From Aquanectria penicillioides (taxonomy: Eukaryota > Ascomycota > Sordariomycetes > Hypocreales > Nectriaceae): 64,000 bases of DNA. The stretch lies in assembly GCA_003415625.1 (NCBI GenBank), contig PYIU01000008.1, positions 434,001 to 498,000 on the forward strand, read 5' to 3'. Position numbers and translations under genes: made by a program. This document shows positions 1 through 11,280 of this stretch, piece by piece; position 1 is the first letter of the stretch, and each line of letters opens with the position of its first letter. The notes beneath the pieces were generated by a model. The model was not told the DNA's origin, did not search any database, and saw only the letters and a list, made by a program, of their open reading frames with translations.

Positions 1-883
1 CTCTCCCAGTGACGTCAGACATGAAGAAGAGGCCCATGGGCATCATGGATCCAACGTCAAAGATGCTCGTAGGCTGACTCCAGAAAGTATCCCATCGCAG
101 TATTCGATCACCGTCTTGGTAGAGGGGATCAATGCCCCAGATTGATAAGGTATCATTATCCAAGCCGAGGGCAGTGGCGTTCCAAAGGTCCAGGATGATA
201 TCAGCAACGCTTTTGCTGGCTTTGATTGTCCATTCATCATAAAATGCATCGTCATCTGCGTCCAGATTCCGAACCTTGCCTCCAGTCTTGCGTGTGAATG
301 GATACTCCAGTGGTGCCCACGTAGTAGTTCCATTCGCAGCCGGTAGTGGACCTACGAGGATATCCTGATAATAGGGATCTTCGTCAGCCTGGTGGCTGAT
401 GACAGCATGCGCATAGCGTAGTGGGGCTGATCCAGATGCATCTACATACGATAAAGCATCGGTCTTGTTAGGTCTCATGAGCTCCACGAGTAGCCTATGC
501 ATAATTAGAGAAAATGTTTGTAAGATGGTGGTCCTTTCTCACAGAGTATTGTCCCAGCTTCCTGCGTCATCACTCATCGTGAGATTTAGCTCCGGTTGAG
601 CAAACAACCACGCCACTACTCCAGCAGCTTCATCTTGGGTCAAGCCTGCCCAAATATTTTCCTTGGGTGCGTCAATATCCAAAGCTGACTTGACCAAACA
701 GTCATCTCTAGCTTGGGGCATCCGTTTATCAAGACTAGCTCCAAGGAGCTTCCGACTGTAGCCCTTGACTCGCTCCTGAACCCATGGTGTCTTTGGCAAG
801 CCCGCCGCAGTTGGCACTAGTGCACCAACAAAGAAGAATACTGCTGTAAGCAGTTTGAGGGAACTGGATGCGTCTGTCTTCAT
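1..883 (-). CDS. Copper amine oxidase, secreted, 5' part only
   Basis: Exons 883-543 and 494-1, joined across a 48-nt intron (542-495, GTGAGA...CATAG) that restores the frame as WDNTL-LLVELMRP. The gene runs off the left edge. Residues 1-27 form a hydrophobic signal peptide. The segment LTQDEAAGVVAWLFAQPELN matches the N2-type region of fungal copper amine oxidases, and YYQDILVGPLP, YDEWTIK and RWDTFW fit the following N3 region. The catalytic TPQ tyrosine and copper histidines would lie outside the window. Family members oxidise primary amines to aldehyde, ammonia and peroxide. The gene is divergent from xanA, so the two share an upstream region. The family assignment is firm; substrate and integrity of the rest are unknown. 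Confidence 0.85.
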
Positions 884-3299
884 TGTCGGACAAGTGGCCA
901 GTTATTTGAGGGTGGCTGAAGACTTCTAACTCAGTTCTAGCTCGACGATTCCTTGGCTCCTTTATACTCCTAATCATTTAATTGTTTTCTTTTCGATCCT
1001 CGGATGTTTCGTTTCGTCCGAGGCGGCCCCATAACCCTGGCAAACGAACCGGCATGTTTCGTAATCCAATACCTCATGAATTCGATGTTGGTTCTTCATA
1101 GAAACAGACGGATAACCCGTTTCGGTCAATAGATAGGCAATTAAAATAACACCCTGATGAATGTAGTCCGGGTCGTTGGTATGGTGCATTTCGGGCTTGT
1201 GGTTGGTGCATCGGGTATCACATCTCTCTTTGAACAACCTGCCGGTGTGAGTGGAACCTTCTTCAAGCATATTGACCCCCTGTCAATACATTCATCGGTA
1301 AAGTATCAGGGGAATTAAATTCAAGGTTGAATACCGATAAGCGATGTCGTTGAATTGAATTCTTGTCATTGTTGATCCCCTCCCTGTTTTCTGTCTCCAT
1401 CCAGCTTTTTGTTGTCGAAGATCCGTGTTGGCTTTGAACATCGCTCGCTCATGTGGTTTCCTAGTTCATTCGGAACAAACTCCTTCGAGACCGTGACCCG
1501 TTCGCAAACTTCTAGCTGTATTATCAATTGGCCACACCATGGTTCCCGCCTTCTTCCCCGCCACCACACCGGGTGGCGGCGGAGCCGGGGAACACCTTAT
1601 CTCGGATCTGTGGGGCATAGCCAAACCCAGTTTCCCCACGCCCGTTATCTTCCCCTCATCTGGGATACTTCGGTAGTTCCGTATGCTGCTCTCTCGAGAA
1701 GAAGATTCCTGGAAAGCCAAGGAGAAGTGTCGTCATTGATAATAAACTGAGTGATTTATGTCGAAGATGTTGCATCTGCGGAGCTCACATCTCATGCGGC
1801 AGTGACACGGATCCGACTTCAAGCCGCAAACCAGCCATATCATGTGCCTTCACATATTCTCCATGGCCAAGACCCGAAGGACCCATCTCCTCATAAACTG
1901 TCGACCATATCAATCGACCGCTGACGTCAGAGTCACGGGCGGCTACATGCTTATCTTGTTCCTTTCAAATCGAGTAGGGTGCGAGAAGGGTTCAATGATA
2001 CAACCAATGTAGGAGTTACCAAGCTGCGAATCGCTTATTAACATCATAAGTTCAAATAAGGAGGGGAAGAAGACGGATTAAGATGGAAACTCATCGAGAG
2101 CAGACGTCCTTTTATACACCAACGGTCATGTCCATCCTCAGAGTTTTCACTGCTACTCTAGCTCAGCCATTCTTCTTTGATCTCTCTATCTATTCGTCAA
2201 CATCATCCGCGTGCCCATTGTCTTGCAGGATTGCGGGCGCACCGAACATGTCACCATCACGCAAACATCGTACAGAGCCTATTTCAAGAAACGATCATCA
2301 TATGTGACCCCAAGAAGTATTGAATGCCAAGAGGTTTCTTGAGCATCAATCAAGACTTCTAGTGAAGAAAATATTCCGTCGAGTTCTAGCCAATTCGAGC
2401 TTTGTCACGACGAAATTAGAGCCCCTTGGGCATCAAGATCACCCACTTTACTTGTCTCTAAATATCGGTAAGATCAACATCAAGTGACATGTAACATTGG
2501 TGTGAAACTCGTCTCCCACATTGGCTGAAATGGCTCTTTACCCGTAAACATCCAACTACAACGCGTCACCAACAAGTTGACACTGCTAAGGTGTGGGGCG
2601 ATAGGGCCTCGATATTCAAGACCAAATATCGAGAAAACGATGAATTGACTGAACTAATTTCAGTGCGGATCGATGTGCCTAAAAAAGAAATCAGTCTGAA
2701 AGGAGAATTGATCTTTTCGGTTAGCTTTGCAAGAATGGCGAATGACTGATTGTAACTCGCCTACCCTAGAACATGGTCGTGCTGTTTCCGTATCGGACAG
2801 AATTCTCTTAACTCCTCGACTCTCAAAGAATATGACATGAAATCACTCTAGAAGTACCTTTTACTGTTTAATCACTAATATCATCGATTTTTGTCTTCAT
2901 ACATGGGTGTTCTTGGTTAGGGCATCGTTCAACTCGAGCAACAGCAAATCGACGATGGGAAAAAGTCCATGTCAACATTTTGTGATAGAGTAAAAACGCA
3001 CCTCCTCACGTGGTTAAGCTTTTACAAGTCAGAAAAAGAAGAACCACCAGGGACTTCTAAACCAAGAAGAGGGTGCATTTCGAAAGTGATGTTTGCTAGA
3101 TGACGAGAGCGTGGCGTACAGTTCGCTTGTGACGAGCACATTACCAATCCGGCAAGTTTAGGCGATCCACTTTACCCGCCATAATCTGGGATCGTGGTGA
3201 TACAACATCATCCAGGTTACTTCACTGCTGAACCAATCCGAGTTATCCGCTGTGCTCCAAGTCATTGCGGCCTGCTCCTGAGTGTCGGCTGTCCATTCT

Positions 3300-3313
3300 T
3301 CGGTGCGTTCCGA
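3300..3313. promoter_or_regulatory. UaY-type site TCGG-N6-CCGA
   Basis: The sequence reads TCGG TGCGTT CCGA, a perfect inverted repeat with a 6-nt spacer, about 412 bp upstream of the xanA start. This is the recognition form described for UaY, the Zn2Cys6 activator of purine catabolism in Aspergillus nidulans (Ppr1-like CGG-N6-CCG class). Binding here is inferred from the motif and the target gene. Confidence 0.65.
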
Positions 3314-3375
3314 TTGCTGATACCGGGCGGAACCTATCAAAGCCCGGGGAGCTGGGCGAAGAGCTGTGGTAAGCG

Positions 3376-3386
3376 CTGATAAGAGC
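3376..3386 (+). promoter_or_regulatory. GATA-factor (AreA-type) site 1
   Basis: CTGATAAGAGC contains HGATAR, the AreA/Nit2 motif, about 340 bp upstream of the xanA start. The same 11-mer recurs at 3459-3469. Confidence 0.55.
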
Positions 3387-3458
3387 AGCAATCAAAGCCC
3401 CATCGCCCCTCTTCCACTTCTGTGTTTGTCGTTGGCGTTAGTTTAGGGCGCCTGGTCA

Positions 3459-3469
3459 CTGATAAGAGC
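3459..3469 (+). promoter_or_regulatory. GATA-factor (AreA-type) site 2
   Basis: An exact second copy of CTGATAAGAGC, about 257 bp before the xanA ATG. Paired GATA sites are typical of nitrogen-regulated promoters. Confidence 0.55.
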
Positions 3470-3724
3470 TCGCGCATCGGGTAGCTGCGTCATTTGGTCC
3501 AACCTCATTGGTGTTCTCGGAAAGATCGTCAAGATGGCGGTTCTCGGCGTCCTCCGCTGGAATTCCGTTGCAACTCGAACACCGGTAACATAAAAGGTCG
3601 GCCATCAGCCTAGCTAAAAGAACTACTCTTCAGATCACACTTCAAGCACGGCCACGAGAAAAGATCAACAAAAAATCAAGATCTATCACCACACATCCTT
3701 GAAAGAAAACAAAATACCTGCCCA

Positions 3725-4997
3725 ATGTCCTCCAAAGTAACCGTCCAACCCATCCCCGCCTCTGCGGGTCGAGCATCGACTTTGGTGCCGTTATTTCCGG
3801 TGCCGATGTCGAGAACATCACTGGTAAGATATCATTGTGCCCCGTGATATATGATGAATTGAAGCATTGCAAGTGTTGGGAGAATACCCGTGAAATCGGT
3901 AACCTCCTTTGGTAAGACAACTCACAGCTCTGCAGCAGTGAACAGAAGCTAACGCGCTTCCAGATGCCGACTTTGAAATCATTCGTGATGCCCTCTTCAA
4001 GCACCAAGTCGTTGTTTTCAAGAACCAAGGCCATGCTTCCCCCAAGGCTCAGTATGAGATCACCCAGCGCTTTGACCCCGAGGCTGCTGGCGCATACGGC
4101 CACGGCAAGACTCTAGACGCCAAGCGCTCTATTCTGCACCCTGACTTGAAGACCATCCCTCATCAGCCTCAGGTTCAAGTCATCGGTAATGGCTTCGTGG
4201 AGGAGTACGAGGGTCTGAAGAACATCCAGCTTCGCCACCCGCATCACCGTACCTTTCACGCCACCACCATCCCTGATGAGAAAGACCTTGACTACACTCG
4301 TTTCTACCGATGGCACATTGATGCTGCTCTCTATGGCCTCGCTCCTCCTGTTGTGACCTCTTTGCTCGCTGTCAAGGTCCCTGGCGGTCGGAAGCAGACG
4401 CTGGTCTACGACGATGGCACTGGTGAGGAGATGACTGTGCCTCTGGGAACCACGGCCTTTGTTTCTGGCTACGCCATGTACGATCGCCTCTCCCCCGAGG
4501 CCCAGGAATACGTCCGAGCCACCAAGGTTGAGTACGCCCCGCACCCATACGTGTGGATGAGCAGTGCCAAGTCTCGATCAGACGGTCTCGGCCTGATCTC
4601 CGAGGGCAAGGAGGTGCCGCTGAATGACCTGCCGCCTATTGAGGCGGAGAAGATCCAAATCTTGCCCATGTGCTGGAAGAACCCCGTCACCGGTCGCCTG
4701 GCTCTGCAGATCCACCCCTCAGCCATCCGCAAGCTGCATCTCGCCGACGGCACTGTGATTGATGACCTTGCCGAAGTCCGTGAGATTGTCCACAAGCTTC
4801 AGCGGCCAGCGATTGCGCCCCAGATGGTCTACCCTCATGACTGGGAGCAGGGTGACTTTGTGCTCTTCCACAACCGCGGTGTCATCCACTCCGTTGTTGG
4901 TGCCTTTGATGAGACCGAGGTGCGCCTCTTCCGACAGTGCAACATTGCTGGTAGCAAGTTGCCTGAGGGTCCCGCCCCGGTTGCAATCCAGGCATAG
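3725..4997 (+). CDS. xanA: Alpha-ketoglutarate-dependent xanthine dioxygenase, with exon 1 frameshift
   Basis: TauD-family Fe(II)/2-oxoglutarate dioxygenase, predicted to convert xanthine to urate. Exons are 3725-3823 and 3964-4997 (140-nt intron, GTAAGA...TCCAG). The restored product is 377 aa. The metal triad is visible: WHID (H151, D153) and distal H342 in GVIHSVV, followed by the 2-oxoglutarate arginine region RLFRQ. The spacing equals A. nidulans XanA (H149, D151, H340 as I recall) shifted by two residues. LRHPHHRTFH is also XanA-like. Exon 1 changes frame: MSSKVTVQPIPASAG is in one frame and SSIDFGAVISGADVENIT in another, reconciled by one extra G in the GGG run near 3767-3769. As sequenced it is a broken gene, probably an assembly error. 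UaY- and GATA-type sites lie upstream. Confidence 0.85.
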
Positions 4998-5286
4998 CGC
5001 TGGAGCACAAAACTCAGACATGGAGCTCAGGCGTAGGGCAATGTTTATGGGCCTTGGGATAGTCACGGCGCAGGATTCGGCCCGGTATTGTTTTTAGCTA
5101 TGGATGACTAGAATGATCAACTTTTGCTCCCCTTTAAAAATGACTTGTCTACAAATAAAGATTTTAAACCATATTCCGTTTCCCGATTCTATATGCTCTA
5201 TAACTTGATCCTATATTTTGTGTATTCAATATGTTCGCTCGCAATCTCAGTCGTTAGTGTAGTAAATCAGTGGCATGGGTCCCATA
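4998..5286. other. Convergent 3' region, xanA / PAQR gene
   Basis: Short AT-rich spacer between two gene ends that point at each other. No gene seen. Confidence 0.5.
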
Positions 5287-6412
5287 TCAAACTTGGGGGG
5301 AGGAAAGAGTTTCTGGAGTGAATTCAACGCCTATTCCAAATAGCCCAGTATCAGGGCATCGGGGGTTATTGTAGTTCCAGTCAAAGGCACTCAGGATACC
5401 GTAAAAGTGTAGGGCAGCACCAAGCACCACACACCCGTGGAATAGCTGATGAGAAGCGCCCCACATATCGAATTTCTCAGGCATGCGAGACTCTGGGAAG
5501 TGAGTCTGTAGTAAGTCAGTACTTGTATTCCTTGCTTTGTTCCTTTTTTCATTTTTTTTCATAAAACTCACCGCATAAAAGAAGACACCGGCCATGATGG
5601 CAATCCCTTCAAGGTAGTAGTAACGAAGGCCGGCCTGGTTATCTAGCTGATCGTATGGAAAGATAACGATGGCGTGGAAGATAGGTGCAAAGGCGGAGAA
5701 CCCTGTCGCGACAAATGCGAAGAGTCGTAGGAGTCTCCAGTTCCTGCTTTGCGATCGGGGGCCGACAACAACAATCCCTGTGAGGATTCCAAGTACTGTG
5801 ATCTAGACGATGGTCATCAGATAGGAATAGATCTGCTATGAAGGACACGATGCATACCATGGCCCAGTAGAGGCTCTGTAGGCCGGGCTCGCAGTAAAAG
5901 CTGACATAGATACCGGAAATGAAGGATCCCAAAATCTGAAATACGATGGCGACATAGTCGAAACGAACCCAGAGCTCAGCATAGATCTGGGAATGGCATA
6001 CCATGGTGTGATATACGGATGAGACGGCGAAGCAAAGCAGCGAAGTCGATAGATATATGTGAAATACTAGTTGGTCTGCCCAAGATGCATTGGGGTAGCG
6101 AGTGGAGAAGAGGTGGTGGATGAGGTAATTGGCTACTGCAGCGATCACGGCGGGCACGAGGTGAGAGTAGATGTTGACGGTCTCATTGTGAAAGTAGCCC
6201 AGACTCTGGAAGCACAGCTGCACGGAGCCTGTAATAGGGCGGTATCCGGTGCGAATGAAGGAGTTGTGGGTGTACCACGATGGTACCTCGCCGGCGTTCA
6301 GGAGACGGCAGGTCGACTTGACCTTAGACGAATCCGCGGCAATTGGATCTTTGGTATCATCAGAAGCGGTAACCTTGCCCCGGGCTCCCGCTGAACGCTG
6401 ATGCAGGACCAT
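5287..6412 (-). CDS. PAQR / haemolysin-III family seven-TM receptor (Izh/AdipoR-like)
   Basis: Exons 6412-5858, 5802-5572 and 5505-5287; introns of 55 and 66 nt with GTATGC/CTAG and GTGAGT/ACAG borders. Product is 334 aa with about seven hydrophobic segments. The family start YTHNSFIRTGYRP is at about residue 47. The zinc-site residues of PAQR proteins are present: S-x3-H in SSVYHTM (H135), D152 in RFDY, and the C-terminal HQLFH pair (H281, H285). Fungal members (Izh proteins) are linked to zinc and sterol homeostasis and may have ceramidase-like activity. The protein should be an integral membrane protein; its ligand cannot be read from sequence. Confidence 0.9.
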
Positions 6413-7518
6413 CTCGAAGACGAGTTATTGCTGGTACGAGTCGATTGTTGTTGTCTGCGTACGTGGTATGTAAAGGAAGCCCCGGCTTAGGGGTGAGATC
6501 TGGCGGCTGGAATTTGATGAGACGGATGAGTAAGGAACGACGAAACAGGGCTGGATTCAGACTAGGGCCCGGAACCAATGATCCAGAAAAGATATTGCCC
6601 AGAGTAGAACAAAGAAGGAAATTTGGAAAAGGATGTCAGGCCCCCTGGCTGGTTGGGAATTTGTCTTTTGTTTACCTAGTCGTGTATCAACCCCACACGG
6701 GCCAATCAAGCGGCCGCATCGATACCACCAGTTGGACTATGCTCCCTAATTGGTAGACGAATAGAAAAGGCACGTCTGAGGGACAGCATGATGATGAATG
6801 TCGGGCTACTTTTCTGCCCAAACATGCATCGTCATCTTGATCCTGAAATATCCACCGTTCATGCCATTGACTAGCCTCAAACAAGGGATTTTTCAACAGC
6901 ACGCATTGTCACAGAAAACATGATCATGGAACATTTTCCTAATAAGAATTGATATCAATGCTTTTATATTCAACCTTCATAGTAAAAGAAGTAACAACCC
7001 TACTTCAATCTGTTGTTGTCGTTGATGTAAACGTCCATTTACCCGCTCATGACTGAACTTATCCGGTGATCTGGTAAAATCGTCCCCACACTCCACTAAT
7101 GCCCCTGCTGCTTGAATGATGCATGAGGATCAACTTGGGCAGATGACATCGTCTTAATTTCGGAAGAAGACTGAACTTCATACTATCGCAGAAATGCATT
7201 TCCCGTGCTTGCGGGACCTAATTCACCCCAACAGTGTAGTGTTACCAAGTCTCATCAAGTTGCCCAACTGATCACGCAAGTCTTGATATGTGGCCGCTAG
7301 AGCACTAACCCTGTTAAACAGGATCCAAACGTCTCGATATTTTTATCCCTTGATACATAGCCCTGGGATATCGATGCTCCACTTGAGATATTTATTGGCC
7401 AATCTCTCCACGGAGTAGTGGCCATGCAAGTTCTAGGATGAAGGTGAGAGTAGTCTATTCTATATGGTATCAGTGTTTCTATGGTAATTATACAGGATTC
7501 ATCTTAATCGTCGATAAT
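6413..7518. other. Intergenic region, 1.1 kb
   Basis: Upstream of the PAQR gene and downstream of the next minus-strand gene. Only small random open frames; nothing recognised. Confidence 0.5.
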
Positions 7519-8359
7519 CTATGTAGAACGGTTGGTTGTTGCGAGAATTTCCGCCACGCCATCCCTAAACAGAAATTCGCCATATGCTTCGTGAAACCGA
7601 AACATGAACCCGGGCCCCAGAGGCTTGTTGGTCTTTGGATTGCAAGCTGTGCTATGATAGTGGATCTGCACAGTTTTATTGATGCCACCTGAGTCTTCGT
7701 TTGACCTCACAACCGAAAATCGATGGGCACCAGCAAATCCTACCTGGTCGCTACCGAATCCAAAATCGACGTAGCTTTCCGTCCTCCCTTTTCCATCGGC
7801 TTCTTCATTGCTTGATTGAAGTTTTACATCAAGGACTTGGAAGACTCCGAATAAAGTGGAGTGAAGAGGAGGCAACTGCTCGTCTAGTATCTCCCTTGTG
7901 CGCCAAATTGAAGTCGTTGACAGGGGCTTCTGGATCTCTGTACAAATGTGAGCTTCTTTCGTACATGAATTCGCAGCTAGGTCACATACTGCTAAAATGA
8001 ACAAGGTTTAAACCCAAGGTCTGAAGAACCATTCGTTCCGGGGCTATTACTGCACCACCAAAGAAGCCCTTGACAAATCGGGCCAGTAGCGCTTCGTCTG
8101 ATAAGTGCTGGTGCCGAGGAGGGATATCGAGGGTAATAAAGCGAGAATCTGCCGTTGCCGGGTGCTGTTTAGCGTTGACAATCTCGCAAAGCGTCTTTGA
8201 CTGTCGAAAGGATTCCGGAATGTTGTCAAATCTTTTAATTCGTGTCGAGTCTGTGACTCTAGTCCGCCTGTAAACCAAAACGCCGTATGTGCCGCCGACG
8301 GCCAGCGCCGCGAACACGGAGGATGTAATAACCCTGGACAAAGTGCTTCGAGACGCCAT
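7519..8359 (-). CDS. Conserved fungal protein of unknown function, N-terminal membrane segment
   Basis: Exons 8359-7990 and 7937-7519, joined over a 52-nt intron (GTATGT...TACAG) to give 262 aa; the junction reads VHFSS-KIQKPL. Residues about 8-30 are hydrophobic (a TM anchor or targeting segment), followed by YRRTR. The body contains LLARFVKGFFGG, VIAPERMVLQ and a C-terminal GPGFMFRFHEAYGEFLFRDG. The continuous frame across a clean intron supports a real gene. I do not recognise the domain; a distant likeness to DUF1990-type proteins is only an impression. Confidence 0.7.
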
Positions 8360-9034
8360 TTAATTTGTTAATACCGTTTTGTCCGAATATTTTGGAATTT
8401 CTTCACCGACCCAGATGGCAAAACCCCTGATCTTATGTGTTTTACCCTTTTCAGGTGTGGCTGATTCTCCGGAGTGATTCAAAGCCCGTCTCCGATTCCA
8501 CCCGCCATCTCCCGTGTGGCGCCGTGGTCGCGTGGATCAAAACGATGTCAGCTGGATCCTAGTTCAACATCAAAGAAAAGACGCATTTAATTGAGCACGG
8601 CCTTTGGCTTTTGCAGTTTAGATTGCCAAGGTGTAAATCTGAAAAGGGTTTTACTGGGTTCACGGTGGCTGATCAAAATAAATGGCAACGAGCTGACTCA
8701 ATTGAGCCATCTTGGACGGTGGTAACCTCCGACCGAAACCGACATCCAACAAATAGTACGCTGCACCTTCTAGAGACAAAACCACATTTGTGATATCTCA
8801 TTCAACAATTAACTACATAAATATTCTACCTCATCAATGGCTTTATGTAATTGTTGCGTTCTTGATGACCCGAGAGCTCAGAGTGACTCATGTGCCGCTA
8901 AGCCGTTCCCTCCACCATTGGGAGGAACGTCACCCATGCTGGGTCCACCGCCCAGACTCACTCTTGAGATCCATAATTCCAGATGCGAGAAATCTTCAAG
9001 TCAAACACCAGAATCATTGTGTGACTATTACCGG
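8360..9034. other. Intergenic region
   Basis: Promoter of the preceding unknown gene and 3' flank of the antiporter. Small open frames at 8611-9320 overlap the end of the antiporter or lack motifs. No gene called. Confidence 0.5.
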
Positions 9035-10829
9035 TTACAAACACACGCCCCAGACCCCGAGTACATCCTCACGAACAAGGCGCCCCTGCTTTTCGACGCC
9101 GTTCTGCAATTGCTTGACCCGCCTGACAAGCAATCCTACTGCGAGAGGACCTAAGATTGTGCACAACATGATTGCCCAAGTGATGACGAGAAATATTTCG
9201 GAGCTGTCTCTAGCACTGGATCCTGCCAAAGAGAAAATACTGTTGCTTTCGGCAATTGAAGAGATCAAAAAGCCAATTTCTCCACGAGCAACCATTGCGC
9301 AACCAAGAATGGAAGCTGGATAAATAGATAGAGGATTCGTTCCTGCCGGCGCAGTGTGAGGAGTTGATTGCGCGCTTGTTTCTTGTTCGGGTTGGGATGT
9401 AGACGTTTCTTGAGTTTGACCTTGGCGACTATCGTTCGTCCCACAAAAAGGGGCTGGTTGGTGGTGAGATTGGCCCCAAAAATGCGACAGCTTCGGCTTA
9501 GGGAGTCTCAAAAGGGCCACGAATTTGGTTGGCGGGCGTAGACTAATGGATAATCGAAGCAGCCAAAGTCCGCATAAAATCTTGCCCACGATCATTAGAG
9601 CGGTATATACGAGGCCTTTCCAGACAATTTGAGCATTGAACATTTCAGTAATGGGGATCGAGAAGCCAATAGACGCCTTGAAGAATTAGAAACATTCTTA
9701 GCCATTTTGAGGGATGACTTACGAAAAAGAACGGCCGCAACATTCTGTCAAGGGGCTGTTTATAATAATTCTCAAAAATGACGATACCAGAAGAACCAGA
9801 TTCCTCTTGAGTCTCACTGGTTTGCCTGGGAGTCGTCGGGCTGCTCGTGTCTGAATCTGCTGCTGTCTCATGCTGCACTGTGGCAGATGGCACAGGAACC
9901 ACCGCGTCGAAAGTAGGATGGGGCACTTCGGAGTCCCACCAACTAATACAAGCGCCAGCAATATATGCAGCAAACAAGTTGGAGGTGCCGGCGTACGTTG
10001 ATGCCGTAACGCAACCAAGCAAGGTGAGAGTATGGATGATCCATGCCGTCTCGCTCTTACTAAGAATTTGATTAACCAATGCCGATGAACGCTTGGTCCG
10101 ATGCGAGTTCATCCAGATTGTAAACGGCTTAGCAATGAATGCGCAGACAAGAGGCGCGCATACCGCAAAAGCGAAAGATACCAAAAGTGGCCGAACCACA
10201 GTTACAGCACTGATACTTGTGTTGGGGGTGCCCAGGTTGGAAATAATCTGGACCATGACAAGGCCGACAACATCATCCATCATGGCTGCACTCGTAAGGA
10301 CCACGCCAAGCCGAGACTTTATCAAGCCACTGGAACCAAGCACCGTAAACGTCGTGCCCAGGCTTGTGGAGCATAACGCCGCACCGGCAGCGAACGACTG
10401 GATATGCGTAGCACCGCTAAGTGTCCGGAGAACGAAGGAGAGGCCCATAGGCAAGCATATCCCGGTGACGGCAACGCATGATGAGAGAAATAGATTGGCC
10501 TTTAAGGCTCTTAAAGAAGTTGATAGACCGCCTTGGGGAGTAGATCAGTACGCGTTAATGCCTTTCCAAAATAGACTCAACTCACCTTCATAGACTAAAA
10601 GTAGCAATCCAAGATAGCCAAGCTGGACAATGACTTCCTCGGTCTCTCTTCCTAGCCACTTTGCACCGGGCGTTCCCCAAGCAACACCTAGGAACACCTG
10701 GCCAACCAGACCGCAGTAAACACTGCGGTCGAGCACGAAGTTGACGACATTGAGGAGGAGAATGAATGAGGTCAGGACCAGGATTGTGACAATCCCTGGT
10801 TCGTGATATGGAAGCGAGGCGGTCGTCAT
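9035..10829 (-). CDS. Monovalent cation/proton antiporter, CPA2 family
   Basis: Exons 10829-10586, 10531-9723 and 9676-9035 (introns 54 and 46 nt). Junctions read LLLVYEG-GLSTSLRALK and RPFFF-ASIGFSIPIT. Product is 564 aa with many hydrophobic helices (PF00999-type). Recognisable family segments are LGYLGLLLLVYEGEL-like in helix 3, GAALCSTSLGTTFTVL, LTSAAMMDDVVGLVM (the DD region of the ion path) and SILGCAMVARGEIGFLI near the C-terminus. Two hydrophilic loops are rich in Ser/Thr/Gln. Expected role is Na+ or K+ exchange for protons across a plasma or organelle membrane (Kha1-like). The substrate ion is not determinable. Confidence 0.9.
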
Positions 10830-11280
10830 AATGAGTTTACATACATGTCATGAAATTGTGTAGTTGGATCAGTAGATGCGAAACAACAAAATATCACGAG
10901 GATGTTGGGGTTGGTAATGCGAAAAGATCAACGCGGGGGCAATTTCATCATTTGAATCACATGACTCACGGTCTTGGCTTATCGCGATCACTGCCCTCTC
11001 GGCGAATAACTGAACCGCGTTCAAAACTTGCCATCCAGCTGAATAGACATTCAAAAGGTCGCGGTAACTATGGTAATGCGACCATAACATCAATAGATTA
11101 TTCAATCGCTGATGAGCAGGCTGCGTCGGCGGCTTGATCAGGCCTGCAGAAACCGTGTCAGTGGGGTATGCAGGGCTAGATGCCAAATGGGAACTTCTAT
11201 TAATGTTCAAGTATTCTAAAATTGCGTCTCAGGCATCGAATTCAAATTGAAATAATACAGAATGGTTTCTCAGCCGCCTC
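10830..11280. other. Intergenic region
   Basis: A 450-bp spacer between the antiporter start and the end of the flavin oxidoreductase gene. Nothing recognised. Confidence 0.5.

Larger units (their letters stand above)
884..3724. other. Divergent intergenic region, amine oxidase / xanA
   Basis: No convincing coding sequence in 2.8 kb; the small open frames have no recognisable motif. The stretch at about 2300-3100 is relatively AT-rich with many stops. GATA-type motifs (GATAAG or its complement) also occur near 1337, 1645 and 1950 on the amine oxidase side. An imperfect inverted repeat, CCGCCAC...GTGGCGG, lies near 1559-1580. The sites next to xanA are listed separately. Confidence 0.6.

Noticed and set aside
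2300..3100. AT-rich stretch as a RIP-mutated transposon relic
   Set aside because: No terminal repeats, no recognisable transposase or reverse transcriptase remains, and AT bias is modest.
3725..4997. xanA as a true pseudogene
   Set aside because: Only one base is affected, key residues are intact, and the same kind of loss occurs in five other conserved genes, so an assembly error is more likely.
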